Source: Streptomyces asiaticus (GTDB lineage Bacteria > Actinomycetota > Actinomycetes > Streptomycetales > Streptomycetaceae). Taken from it: a stretch of DNA of 64,000 nucleotides. The notes below the pieces were generated by a model. The model saw nothing but the letters and a program-made list of their open reading frames with translations. It was not told where the DNA came from and searched no databases. Below, piece after piece: positions 26,959 to 35,919 of the stretch (position 1 is the first letter of the stretch; each line of letters starts with the position of its first letter). The DNA lies in the NCBI RefSeq assembly GCF_018138715.1, contig NZ_JAGSHX010000006.1, positions 7,626,001 through 7,690,000 on the forward strand. The letters are read 5' to 3'. A program made the translations under genes and the position numbers.

Positions 26959-27944
26959 GACCTCACCTCTCGCTTCTCACGCGTGGCCAGCAGGAAGAAC
27001 ACCGTGAAAAGCAGCAGCCCCGCGACCACGAGGAGACCGAGCGCCGAGGCCTTGCCGTAGTCGCCCTGCTGAGTGATCTTGATCATCCAGGTGGTCACGA
27101 TGTGTGTCTGGTTGTTCGGCCCGCCACCGGTCATCCCGAAGATCAGATCGGGGAAGTTGAAGATCCAGATGACCCGCAGCAGCACCGTGAGCACCAGCGT
27201 GACCCGGATATAGGGGATGGTGATCTGGAAGAGCGTGCGTGCCTTCCCGGCCCCGTCCAGCGCCGCGGCCTCGTACAGCTCGTCGGGGACCGACTGGAGC
27301 GCGGCCAGGATCATGATGGCGAAGAAGGTGACGCCGTACCAGATGTTGGCGATCAGTACGGCGATCATCGCCTTGTGCGGATCGGCCAGCCACGCCACGG
27401 GCTCGTCGATCAGCCCCGCCTTCTGGAGCAGATCGTTCACGACGCCGAACTCGCTGTTGAACATCCAGCGGAACAGGATGCCGATGAGGAACCCGGAGAT
27501 CGCCCAGGGGAAGAAGATCAGCGCCTGGTAGACGCCGCGGAAGCGGAACCGGCGGCGCAGCCACAGGGCGAGCGCGAAACCGATCACGAGCTGGGGCACG
27601 ATCGATCCGATGACCCAGACGCCCGTATTGCCCAGCACGGTGCCCCAGTTGGGGTCGGAGAAGACACGGTGGAAGTTGTCCAGGCCCACCCAGGAGGTGT
27701 CGGTGAGATCGTTCAGATCCCAGTGGCGGAAGGCCATCTGGCTGCCCGCGATCATGGGGTAGTACGTGAACACCGCCACGAAGATCGCGGCAGGCGCCAT
27801 GAAGGCGGCGATGAGCAGGCCCCGGCGGGTCGTGAACTCCCGCTTCCGGCCGCCCCGCGGCCCGTTCCGGACCCGCGGGGCGGCTTGCTTCCGGACGGGG
27901 CGCGAAGTCTTCGGCCCGGTCGTCGTTGCGGACGTGGCGGGCAT
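26955..27944 (-). CDS. Carbohydrate ABC transporter permease (MalF type)
   Basis: 329 residues from the ATG at 27944. A 35-residue basic cytoplasmic lead is followed by six helices beginning GLLIAAFMAPAAIFVAVFTY. The EAA loop YEAAALDGAGKARTLFQITI is near residue 235. It is the partner of the permease at 26122 and lies two bases downstream of the binding-protein gene. It forms the inner-membrane channel of a sugar importer. Confidence 0.93.
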   Translation of the reverse strand: MPATSATTTGPKTSRPVRKQAAPRVRNGPRGGRKREFTTRRGLLIAAFMAPAAIFVAVFTYYPMIAGSQMAFRHWDLNDLTDTSWVGLDNFHRVFSDPNWGTVLGNTGVWVIGSIVPQLVIGFALALWLRRRFRFRGVYQALIFFPWAISGFLIGILFRWMFNSEFGVVNDLLQKAGLIDEPVAWLADPHKAMIAVLIANIWYGVTFFAIMILAALQSVPDELYEAAALDGAGKARTLFQITIPYIRVTLVLTVLLRVIWIFNFPDLIFGMTGGGPNNQTHIVTTWMIKITQQGDYGKASALGLLVVAGLLLFTVFFLLATREKREVRS

Positions 27945-27946
27945 CC

Positions 27947-29248
27947 CTACTTCTCCTGCTCCCACTTCTTGGTCCAGTACGCGTCCCAGCCCGTCAGCAG
28001 CTCCTTGGGCGACATCTTGCCGGTCACCATCTTCTGCACGTCGGCGTCGGACTTCTGCTCCCACTCGCTCCACCAGGTCACGCCGCGCGGCTGGCTGACG
28101 TTGAGATAGGTGTCGGGGTGCTTGGTCATGGTGACGTAGGACGACCATGGGCCGGTCTTGTAGAACGGGTCCTCGGTCGCCGACTTGAGGATCGGCACCA
28201 GGCTGTTCTTCTTGGTGAAGTCCGTCGACGCCTTGCCCTGGGACAGGAACTTGATCAGCTTGACGGTCTCGGCCTTGTGTTTGCTGCCCTTCGCGATGCC
28301 CCACCCGGCGGTGGCCAGCGGCTGGACGGTCTTCCCGCTGGGTCCGGCCACCAGTGGAGCGGTGTCCCACTGCTCCTTCGAGATCGACTTGGACTCGGAG
28401 ACCGTGGCGATGACTTCCGGATCCTGGAGCAGGAAGGCCGTGGAGCCGTTGGAGAACGCCTCGACCATCTCCGGATAGCCCCAGGACACGGATGACTTGG
28501 GCGACGCCTTCTTGAAGAGTGTGAGGTAGGTCTTGAGGGCGTCCAGGGCCTCGGGCGCGGAGAAGATCGTGCGCCCGTTCTTCAGCTTGTAGCCGTTGGC
28601 GAGGTCGACCTTGTCGGCCACGTACGCCTCGATGATGGCGGTGGCGTTGCTGTTGGCGTTGGCCCCGCCGCGGAACGCGTAGCCGTAACGGCGCTTCGCC
28701 GGGTCGTTGATGGCGGATGCCTGCTTCAGCAGCTGGTCCCAGGAGGCCGGGGGCTTGCTGAACCCGGCGTCCTTGATCAGGTCCTTGCGGTAGAAGAGGC
28801 TCAGCCCGTAGAAGCCGTAGGGGACGAAGAAGGTACGGCCCTTGGCGTCCTCGGACGCCTTGACGGCGTTCTCCGTCATGGCATTCCAGCCCTGCCAGCC
28901 CTTGAGGTCCTTCGCCATGTCGTACAGCCAGCCGTTGTTCGACCACGGGCCGACCGTGATGTCCCGTACCTCGAGTGCGTCCACCCCGCTGCCGGACTGG
29001 AGCATCTGCTGGATCTTCTGATCGGCCTGTTCGGTGGGCGGCGAGATCAGGTTGACCTTGATCTTGGGGTTCTGCTTCTCGAAGTCGGCTATGAGCCCCT
29101 TGAGCAGATCGGTGCGGGAGGGGTTGGTCAGGCTCTCGACCATGTTGAGCGTGACCGTGCCGTTCGCGTTCGGACTCATGGCGGAACAGCCGGTCAGGAC
29201 CATCGCTGCGGCGGTGCCGAGGGCGAGGGCTGCCGTCCTTCTCCTCAT
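27947..29248 (-). CDS. Sugar ABC transporter substrate-binding lipoprotein
   Basis: 433 residues. Lipoprotein signal peptide with lipobox LTGC (Cys near 21). Family 1 binding-protein features: LLKGLIADFEKQNPKIKVNL early, FVPYGFYGLSLFYRKDLIKD in the hinge region, and WGYPEMVEAFSNGSTAFLLQ plus AGWGIAKGSKHKAETVKLIK in the C-lobe. It would be anchored outside the membrane and deliver an oligosaccharide or sugar to the two permeases. The neighbouring melibiase-like gene suggests an alpha-galactoside, while the convergent fucosidase locus makes fucosides another option. Confidence 0.93.
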   Translation of the reverse strand: MRRRTAALALGTAAAMVLTGCSAMSPNANGTVTLNMVESLTNPSRTDLLKGLIADFEKQNPKIKVNLISPPTEQADQKIQQMLQSGSGVDALEVRDITVGPWSNNGWLYDMAKDLKGWQGWNAMTENAVKASEDAKGRTFFVPYGFYGLSLFYRKDLIKDAGFSKPPASWDQLLKQASAINDPAKRRYGYAFRGGANANSNATAIIEAYVADKVDLANGYKLKNGRTIFSAPEALDALKTYLTLFKKASPKSSVSWGYPEMVEAFSNGSTAFLLQDPEVIATVSESKSISKEQWDTAPLVAGPSGKTVQPLATAGWGIAKGSKHKAETVKLIKFLSQGKASTDFTKKNSLVPILKSATEDPFYKTGPWSSYVTMTKHPDTYLNVSQPRGVTWWSEWEQKSDADVQKMVTGKMSPKELLTGWDAYWTKKWEQEK

Positions 29249-29333
29249 CGTGCTGACCTCTTTCTTGGGTGCGGGCCGCGCTCGGAGCGGCTTGGGGAGT
29301 CGGGGGTGGGGAGGGGAGTACGGTGTCGCGCCG

Positions 29334-30578
29334 CTATGGCGCGCCGTGCTGCCCGCGAGCCGCGCGGGCCCACTCAGCGAGGACGGGGACGCAGGTCTCG
29401 GCGAAGTGCTCGTAGTCGGCGGCGGTGTTGTAGACGTGGGCGGACACCCGCAGATAGCCGATGCCGCCGAAGCTGGTGAAGGCCGCCTCGACACCCAGCT
29501 CGCCGGCGACCCGGTCGCGCAGCGCGTCGGCCTCGACGCGGGTGGCCCCGAGCCCCTCGGGCAGCCGCACCAGACGCATCCCGGGGACCGGCATGCCGAC
29601 GTCGACGCTGCTGTCGGCGCCGGTCAGCTCGGTGAACGCGGCACCGATGACCTGCGCGGCGTAACCGGCCAGGTGGTCCATATAGCGGCGGGCGTGCCTC
29701 CAGCCCCAGGTGTGCTCGATGAAGCCGAGCGCCGTCGGTGCCGCCAGATAGCAGGTGGCATCCACCGTGCCCTGCTGGTCGAAGCGGTCGGGGTACGGGT
29801 CCTCTGCACCCCATGAGTCGATCGGTGGGTAGAGCCGCTCACGCAGTGGACCGCGGGCGACGAGCGCTGCGGTGCCCCGGGGCGCGCATCCCCACTTGTG
29901 CAGGTTCCCGACCCAGAAATCACAGGTCAGCCCCGAGAGCGGGGCGGGAAGCAGACCAGGTGCGTGCGCACCGTCCACGAGCAGCGGGATCCCGCGCCGC
30001 CGAGCCTCCGCGCCGATCCGCTCCACCGGCAGCCGGCGGGCGGTCGCCGAGGTGATCTGGTCCACCACGATGAGGTCCGTCGCCTCGGACAGTTCGGCGA
30101 ACACGGCCTCGCACGCTTGCTCCTCATCTGCGTCGAGGGGTACCCGCGCGGTGCGGACCCCGCCATCCCAGCGGTCGCGCGCCAGCCGCTCGGCGCCCAT
30201 GGTCACGGCGCCGTAACCGTGGTCGGTGACGACGATCTCCCCGCCGCGGCGACGGTCGAGGGCGGCGTACACGGTGCTGATGCCCGCGCTCGCGTTCGGC
30301 ACCAGGGCCAGGTCGTCGGCGGCCACCGCCAAGAAGTCGGCGATCTCGACCCTGGTGTCGGCGATCCGCTGAGGCAGCGCCGGGAACCACACCACCGGGG
30401 AGCACTCCATCTCCACCCGCAGTTGCTTCTGCCGCTCCTGTGCCACCAGGGGAACCGCGCCGAAGGAACCGTGGTTCAGGTGTCTCATGGCGGGGTCCAG
30501 CGTCCACGCCCGGTCGGCGGGACGGCCGTCGGCCAGCAACAGGGGGCGTGGCGCCGCGATGACATCGGTCTCGCTCAC
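29334..30578 (-). CDS. Class V aminotransferase (isopenicillin-N epimerase-like)
   Basis: 414 residues, PLP fold type I. HLNHGSFGAVPLVAQERQ is the N-terminal signature of the epimerase-like group. The cofactor Asp and His lie in LLVDGAHAPG and the Schiff-base lysine in GNLHKWGCAPRGTAAL. FTSFGGIGYLRVSAHVYNT is the C-terminal domain. The GTG at 30578 fits the start; an upstream ATG would hit a stop. It is the first gene of the minus-strand operon, 85 bp before the lipoprotein gene. Role unclear: racemisation, desulfuration or amino-group removal from an imported substrate. Confidence 0.9.
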   Translation of the reverse strand: MSETDVIAAPRPLLLADGRPADRAWTLDPAMRHLNHGSFGAVPLVAQERQKQLRVEMECSPVVWFPALPQRIADTRVEIADFLAVAADDLALVPNASAGISTVYAALDRRRGGEIVVTDHGYGAVTMGAERLARDRWDGGVRTARVPLDADEEQACEAVFAELSEATDLIVVDQITSATARRLPVERIGAEARRRGIPLLVDGAHAPGLLPAPLSGLTCDFWVGNLHKWGCAPRGTAALVARGPLRERLYPPIDSWGAEDPYPDRFDQQGTVDATCYLAAPTALGFIEHTWGWRHARRYMDHLAGYAAQVIGAAFTELTGADSSVDVGMPVPGMRLVRLPEGLGATRVEADALRDRVAGELGVEAAFTSFGGIGYLRVSAHVYNTAADYEHFAETCVPVLAEWARAARGQHGAP

Positions 30579-30674
30579 ATGAGTCCCGATCTGCCGGGGT
30601 CCGGGTGTTCCGAGGGGCGTCGGAAACGAGAGAGATCTGATCGCAACCGGAACACGTATGATGACTCGGCATCC

Positions 30675-30760
30675 TGCATGACGGATTCCATGCAATCAAG
30701 GGGTGTAGCAGCATGGATCATCAGATGACTTCCGATCGATACCTCTGACATATCTGATGA
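30675..30760. promoter_or_regulatory. Candidate operators in the divergent GntR control region
   Basis: Two inverted repeats lie between the divergent aminotransferase and GntR genes. TGCATG-N8-CATGCA spans 30675-30694. TCATCAGAT (30718-30726) mirrors ATCTGATGA (30752-30760) with 25 bp between. CTGACA (30745) and TACAGT (30766) could be -35 and -10 boxes of the GntR gene, though the 15-bp spacer is short. Paired sites fit repression of both promoters. Confidence 0.45.
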
Positions 30761-30818
30761 ATCGGTACAGTGCGACGAAGGGCGCGGGACCGCGCCCCGC
30801 CCGTTCGGGAGGAATCGG

Positions 30819-31517
30819 ATGTCCGCAGTCGACAAGGCGTTCCACGGCCTACGCCACATGATCGCCACCGGGCGCCTCAGCGCCGGAGGGCGCATTCCGC
30901 CCGAGGGCGAGCTGTGCGAGGAACTCGGCGTGTCCCGGGGGTCGTTGCGCGAGGCCGTACGGATGCTCGCGGCCCTGGGGGTGGTCGAGCCGCGGCACGG
31001 CTCCGGTACTTATGTCTCCCAGCTCAGGCCGGAGGACATCATAGGTAGCCTGTCGCTCACCCTGGAACTGCTGCCGCTCTCCGGTCTGCTGGAGGTGTAC
31101 GAGATCCGGCGTGTCCTGGAGTCCCACGTCGCGGCGCAGGCTGCGGCCCGCAGCACCCCGGAGACGGTGCGGGAACTCTTCGCGCTCATCGAGGCCATGG
31201 ACGCCACCGACGACCCCACCGAGGCATCGGACCTCGACCACCGCTTCCATGCCGAGATCGCCACCGCGGCTGGAAACCCCGCCCTCGGCTCCCTGCTCTC
31301 GGTCTTCCGCGCCCGCTCCCGCAAGTACCAGATCTTCACCCTCCCCGAGGGCGAGCAGATGCGGCGCAAGAGCGACGAGGATCACCGCGCGCTGGCCACC
31401 GCGATCGCCGACCGCGATCCGCGCGCCGCCGCCGGAGCGGCCGAGGCACATGTCGCCCAGACGGAGCGATGGCTGCGCGCCTTCATGCCGCCCATGGAGG
31501 AGGACTCCCCGGCCTGA
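30819..31517 (+). CDS. GntR/FadR-family regulator (FCD domain)
   Basis: 232 residues. N-terminal winged HTH: IPPEGELCEELGVSRGSLRE, AVRMLAALGVVEPRHGSGTY. The C-terminal FCD helical bundle shows YEIRRVLESHVAAQAAARST, DLDHRFHAEIATAAGNPALG (metal-binding D and H) and DEDHRALATAIADRDPRAAA (H). FCD regulators usually bind organic acids or sugar acids through a metal. GGAGG lies seven bases before the ATG. It is divergent from the aminotransferase/ABC operon and probably represses it. Confidence 0.93.
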   Translation: MSAVDKAFHGLRHMIATGRLSAGGRIPPEGELCEELGVSRGSLREAVRMLAALGVVEPRHGSGTYVSQLRPEDIIGSLSLTLELLPLSGLLEVYEIRRVLESHVAAQAAARSTPETVRELFALIEAMDATDDPTEASDLDHRFHAEIATAAGNPALGSLLSVFRARSRKYQIFTLPEGEQMRRKSDEDHRALATAIADRDPRAAAGAAEAHVAQTERWLRAFMPPMEEDSPA

Positions 31518-31568
31518 CGCGTTGCGTTGCGTTTGACGCGTCAGACCATTGCGCGTTGGCAATGCGCC

Positions 31569-32767
31569 TGTGGGTGCCGGAATCGGTGTCACCCTATGCG
31601 ACCTGCGAGTGTTCGTGGATGAGGCCGCCGAGTCGATCGTGTCGACCGATGCGAGTGTGGTCCTTGGCGATGGGCGGCTCGGGGTCGGTGAGTCGGTCTG
31701 GTGCCTGTTGTCCGAGGAATCGATGCGGTCGGTGTCTGTTGTAGTGCTCCGCGTGCTCGCTGACGACAAGGCGCAGGTGGCGCTCTCCGGCGATCAGGAC
31801 GCGGTCGGTTGCCTCGCGTCGGCATGATGCGATCCAGCGTTCCGCGATGGCGTTCATTCGGGGCACCTGGGGCGGTGTCGGAATGACGTGCACGCCGATG
31901 GCCTGGAAGACGGCGTCGAAGCTGTCGGTGAAGTAGGTGCCGCGGTCCCGGATGAGGAGGCTGATCGACTCTGCGCGGTCACCGAGGTCCATGAGGTAGT
32001 TCCGTGCTTGCTGGGTGATCCAGGGGCCGGTCGGGTGCCGGGTGATGCCGGCGATGTGCACGCGGCGGGTGCCGTGGTCGATGAAGAACAGCACGAACCA
32101 GCGCCGCAGGAAGACCGTGTCGATGTGGAAGAGGTCGGTGGCCATGATGGCGGAGGCCTGGGGTTTGAGGAAGGCGGGCCAGGACTGGTTGGTGCGCTGG
32201 GGTGCGGGGCCGATCCCGGCCTTCTGCAAGATCTCCCAGACGGTCGAGGCGCCGACCTTGCGTCCCAGGCCGAGCAGTTCGCCGTGGATCCGTCGATATC
32301 CCCACCCCGGGTTCTCCCGCGCGAGGCGCAGGACCAGCTGCCGCAGTGCTTCCGGCGTCGGTGGTCGGCCCGGACGGCGGTGTGCATAGGTCCACTTCCG
32401 GGCGACCAGGCGTGGGTGCCAGCGCAGGACCGACCGTGGAGTGACCAGCAACGCCAGCCGTGCACGCTGCTGGTTGTTCACCATCCGGAGCAGCGCTGCC
32501 ATGACAGTCCTATCGCTCCAGGAAAGTTGAGGTCGTGGCTGGGTGCGTTGGGCGACACTGAGCTGGTGCCGGAGCATCAAGATCTCGACGTCTTTGCCGC
32601 ACTCGACCGGGCCAGCAGCGCAAGCCATCGGAAGAGCTGACACGCGAGCTGATAGATCAGGCGTATCGCCACGACCCAGCATGATGCCGCAGCACCCGTC
32701 AGCTCCAGCGCTCTGGCAGATCCGAAGCCGCAGGTCACCTCGGGTGACATATTTTCCGGCACCCACA
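31569..32767 (-). mobile_element. rve-type insertion sequence
   Basis: Ends begin TGTGGGTGCCGGAA and, reversed from the right, TGTGGGTGCCGGAA again, followed after a 4-bp difference by TGTCACCC on both sides (31569-31594 and 32742-32767). The element starts TG and ends CA. Flanks (GCC and ACG) do not match, so no target duplication is seen; it may have recombined with another copy. An N-terminal fragment of a related element lies at 23668-24035. Confidence 0.8.
31594..32672 (-). pseudogene. rve transposase with 5' frameshift
   Basis: Homologous to the fragment at 23668. GTG at 32672 opens a VAIRLIYQLACQLFRWLALL segment that goes out of frame near 32600, where one base is missing relative to the other copy (GCAAAGAC against GCGAAAGAC). 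The rest (ILMLRHQLSVAQRTQPRPQL onward) keeps the DDE core: IMATDLFHIDTVFLRRW, LLIRDRGTYFTDSFD and MNAIAERWIASCRRE. Translation from an internal start could still give a nearly complete catalytic domain. Confidence 0.8.
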
Positions 32768-32780
32768 ACGTCGCACTGCC

Positions 32781-34032
32781 CTTGCCGGAAACTTCATCCG
32801 TGCAGGTCACGCTGCATGTCGGTACTCATGGAGGATGCCGCCGAGGCGATCGCGTCGACGTATGGCGAGGCGGGCTAACGTGTCCGGATCGTCGATCGGC
32901 GGGGGCAAGGAGTACAGCGGTCTGGCGTTGGCGATGCCCTGGTGTGGTCGGTGTCCGTTGTAGAACTGCTCGAACTCGCGCAGGGTGTGCAGAAGGTGTC
33001 GCTGGTTCCAGACCAATGTCCGGTCCAGGAGCTCGCGGCGACAGGTCTGTATCCAGCGCTCCATGATCGAATTCATCCTCGGTATCTGGATGCCGCTGAG
33101 CACGACGTCGATCCCCGCGTCCTTGAGGACGGCATCGAAGAGGTTGGGGAACTTCCCGTCCCTGTCCCGGATCATGAACCGTGCCCGGAAGCCGAGGTCT
33201 TCGAGGCCCATGACGAGGTTCTTCGCCGCTTGCGCTACCCAGGTTGCGGTCGGATGTGTGGTGGCGCCCAGGACGCGGATCCGGCGACTGCCGTGTTCGA
33301 TCACCACGAGCACGTATATCCGTACCCCCGACAGGGTGACTGTTTCCATGAAGTCGCAGGCCAGAAGCGCCTCAGCCTGGGAACGCAGAAAACTGGCCCA
33401 GGTACTGGAGTTCCGCTCGGGCGCAGGATCGATGCCGGCCTCCTTCAGGATTTCCCAGACGGTGGACGCGCCCACTCTCAGCCCCAGCACGAGCAACTCG
33501 CCGTGCAGGCGCCTGTACCCCCAGCTCGGGTTCTCCTTCGCCAGCCGCAGCACCAGGATGCGGATGGAGCGCACGGTGCAGGGTCGTCCCGGGCGTTTGG
33601 GTCGGCAGGAGGCGGCATGACGGCGTTTGACGAGGGTGCGGTGCCAACGCAGCACCGTGTCGGGGCGGACGAGTAGCCGTAGTCTTCGCAGGACGTGAAG
33701 TGGCAGCCGGTGCAGCAGCGCCGCCAGGAACGCCCGATTGCCGGGCGTGAACAGGACCTTGCCCTTGTCGAGTTGACGTTCCAAAACGGTGACTTGGTGG
33801 CGCAGCGCGAGGATCTCCGCGCACTTGTCCCGGTCGGACATCGGCAGCAGGCGCAGCATCGCGAACGCGTTCGTCACGCCGAGGTAAGCCAGTCGCAGCA
33901 GCAGCACGGTCGATCATCTTGCCGCGGTGAGCGTCGGCCTCGCGAGAGCGCCTGTTCTGGCGACTTCGCCGGTCGACCTCCGGTACACCGCGCACACCCC
34001 CTTCCACCAGGGCGGACGACATTTTCGGCAAG
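32781..34032 (-). mobile_element. rve-type insertion sequence (CTTGCCG ends)
   Basis: 1252 bp. Left end CTTGCCGGAAACTTCATCCG; right end, reversed, CTTGCCGAAAATGTCGTCCG, with matching CAGG/CTGG further in. It sits immediately inside an IS701-type transposase remnant (34033-34329). Two internally deleted relatives are at 43418 and 49774. Only 13 bp separate it from the previous element. Confidence 0.85.
32807..33907 (-). CDS. rve transposase, intact
   Basis: 366 residues from GTG 33907. ILALRHQVTVLERQLDKGKV is the N-terminal helix and WGYRRLHGELLVLGLRVGAS precedes the core. Catalytic residues: Asp in LLACDFMETVTL, Asp in MIRDRDGKFPNLFD, Glu in MNSIMERWIQTCRRE. C-terminus YNGHRPHQGIANARPLYSLP. 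Frame uninterrupted, so potentially active and able to mobilise the deleted relatives at 43418 and 49774. Confidence 0.9.
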   Translation of the reverse strand: MLLLRLAYLGVTNAFAMLRLLPMSDRDKCAEILALRHQVTVLERQLDKGKVLFTPGNRAFLAALLHRLPLHVLRRLRLLVRPDTVLRWHRTLVKRRHAASCRPKRPGRPCTVRSIRILVLRLAKENPSWGYRRLHGELLVLGLRVGASTVWEILKEAGIDPAPERNSSTWASFLRSQAEALLACDFMETVTLSGVRIYVLVVIEHGSRRIRVLGATTHPTATWVAQAAKNLVMGLEDLGFRARFMIRDRDGKFPNLFDAVLKDAGIDVVLSGIQIPRMNSIMERWIQTCRRELLDRTLVWNQRHLLHTLREFEQFYNGHRPHQGIANARPLYSLPPPIDDPDTLARLAIRRRDRLGGILHEYRHAA

Positions 34033-34329
34033 CGCAGGGTGGAGGAGACCTTTCAGTCCGGAAAGGGCCTGGCCGGACTGGACGAACACCAGGTCCGCCG
34101 CTTCACCTCGTGGTCTCGCTGGGTCACCCTGGCCATGCTCGCTCACGCCTTCCTCGTTGTCGTTCGCGCCGACGAACACGCCCGCCACCCCGCCCCGGAC
34201 GAGCTGATCCCGCTCACCTGCAACGAAATCCAGCGACTGTTCACGACACTCGTCGTCCGGCCCGTGCACGATGCGGCCCATCGGCTCCGCTGGTCCGCCT
34301 GGCGACGTCGCCATCAGGCCCGAGCCTAG
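34033..34329 (+). pseudogene. IS701-family transposase, C-terminal remnant
   Basis: Reads RVEETFQSGKGLAGLDEHQV, RRFTSWSRWVTLAMLAHAFL, ELIPLTCNEIQRLFTTLVVR and ends RLRWSAWRRRHQARA. This is the end of IS701-type DDE transposases, where E-TFQ-GKG carries the catalytic Glu. The upstream 300 residues were removed or displaced by the element ending at 34032. Confidence 0.85.
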
Positions 34330-34391
34330 GCCGGCCATTACTACCGGCAAGCCGCGAACCAGACATGAAGATCACGATCTACGGCTGGAGT

Positions 34392-35908
34392 CAACACCGT
34401 TGATTTAGCGCTTTGACCTGGCCTTCAAGCCGTCTTCCATCACCGTGACCTCGGTTTCGAGGGTGTAGTGCTGAGCTGTGGCGGGGTGTTGGAGGGAGTT
34501 CTTGCTGTACTTGCTGGTCGGGTTCTTTCGGGTTCGGGCCTTGGCTCGCTGCCGGCGGCGGGCGGGCAGAAGGTTGTCCAGGATGGCGTGACCGATCGTG
34601 CTCACCAGCGTGACCTCGCGCGGGATGATCCCGGCGGCGGTGGTGACCTGGTCGCGGGCTGTTTCCAGGGCGATGGTGAAGCTGATCCGGTCGGGGTCCA
34701 GACCCGGTCGTCCGGCGGTGGCGTCGGTGGTGATCCGCACGAGGGCTTGGTAGACGGTCAGCAGGGCGTACACCTCCTGTTCGACCTCCTGCGGGCGGTG
34801 CGAGCGCAGGATGCGGCCGTCCAGCATCGTGGCCTTGATCGAGAAGTAGGCGGTCTCGGCCTGCCACCTCTCGTGGTAGAGGGTGACCAGCTCACGGGCG
34901 GGGTAGCGGGTGTGGTCGGTGAGGCTGGTGGCCAGGCGCCACTGCTCGCGGCGGACCGTGCCGTCCTGGTAGGTCACGGTGATCCATGCTTCGACGATCC
35001 GCACCGGCAGCTTTCCCATGCCGAAGGTCGACAGGTAGGAGCCGTCAGGCAGCCGCTTGGTGATCAGCGGGATGCGACGGGCGCCGGACCGGCACAGGAA
35101 CTCCGCTCCGGTGGAGCGGAGTTGGAGCAAGAGGGGGTAACCGTCGAAGCCGGTGTCCAGCAACACGAGCATTCCGCGGGTCAACCGGTCGAGCATCTGC
35201 TCGGCGTAGATGGTCTCGCCTGTGGTCTCCGGGCCGAAGGCCGCGGCGGGCACCGCCCGGGTGCCGCACTCGATGAGCGTGAGCAGTCGCAGCAGCGGGT
35301 AGCCGAACTCCACGTCCTCGCCCTTGCGCTTGCGTTTGGTGTGCCGGGCGGCGATCGGTTCGCTGTCGGGAAGGTGCAGGCTGGTGCCGTCGATAGCCAC
35401 CGTCCGCAGGCCCCGCCAGAACGCGCCGGGAGTGTGCGGCCCGGCCACCGGCCCGGCCAGTGTCTCGAACAGCGCCTGGAACGGTGCGGATCCCACCCGG
35501 CGGCGGGCCCGGCACAGCGCCGAGGTACACGGCCGCACCAGGGCCAGAGCATCCAGGCTCGCGACGAGCTTGCCCCACACCGCCCGATAGCTGCACCGCT
35601 CGAACAGGGCCAGCGCCAGGACGAAGTACACCACCACCCGCGAGGGCAGCAGCCTGACCCGCTTCTGGACCGTCCCGGTCTCCTCCAGAACCGCATCGAC
35701 CAGCGCAAAGTCCACCACCTGCGTCAACTCCCCGAGATGTCCCGGCGCGAACCCGCCCGCGGCTACCGCGATCTCACGGGTGATGACAGACTGCTCCTGC
35801 AACGGAACTCCTTGATCAACTCTCTTGGTCGAAAGTTGATCTACCGGGTTCCGTTGCGTCGCTCAACCCCCTTGACGCGTCACCACCAGGTCAAACTCAA
35901 CGGTGTTG
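34392..35908 (-). mobile_element. Complete IS4-family element with 10-bp target duplication
   Basis: 1517 bp. Terminal repeats CAACACCGTTGA (34392-34403) and TCAACGGTGTTG (35897-35908), with TTTGACCTGG further in on both sides. The 10-bp direct repeat CGGCTGGAGT flanks it at 34382-34391 and 35909-35918. A perfect duplication and an intact transposase indicate a recent insertion, the youngest event that can be dated in this nest. Confidence 0.97.
34405..35802 (-). CDS. IS4-family transposase, intact
   Basis: 465 residues. N-terminal domain with RLLPSRVVVYFVLALALFER, then the DDE core: first Asp in TVAIDGTSLHLPDSE, second Asp in LVLLDTGFDGYPLL, and the Y-R-E-K motif YHERWQAETAYFSIK. C-terminal basic tail (LPARRRQRAKARTRKN). 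It is related to the broken transposase at 1464-2858 in domain order but differs in sequence and end repeats. Confidence 0.95.
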   Translation of the reverse strand: MQEQSVITREIAVAAGGFAPGHLGELTQVVDFALVDAVLEETGTVQKRVRLLPSRVVVYFVLALALFERCSYRAVWGKLVASLDALALVRPCTSALCRARRRVGSAPFQALFETLAGPVAGPHTPGAFWRGLRTVAIDGTSLHLPDSEPIAARHTKRKRKGEDVEFGYPLLRLLTLIECGTRAVPAAAFGPETTGETIYAEQMLDRLTRGMLVLLDTGFDGYPLLLQLRSTGAEFLCRSGARRIPLITKRLPDGSYLSTFGMGKLPVRIVEAWITVTYQDGTVRREQWRLATSLTDHTRYPARELVTLYHERWQAETAYFSIKATMLDGRILRSHRPQEVEQEVYALLTVYQALVRITTDATAGRPGLDPDRISFTIALETARDQVTTAAGIIPREVTLVSTIGHAILDNLLPARRRQRAKARTRKNPTSKYSKNSLQHPATAQHYTLETEVTVMEDGLKARSKR

Positions 35909-35919
35909 CGGCTGGAGTA

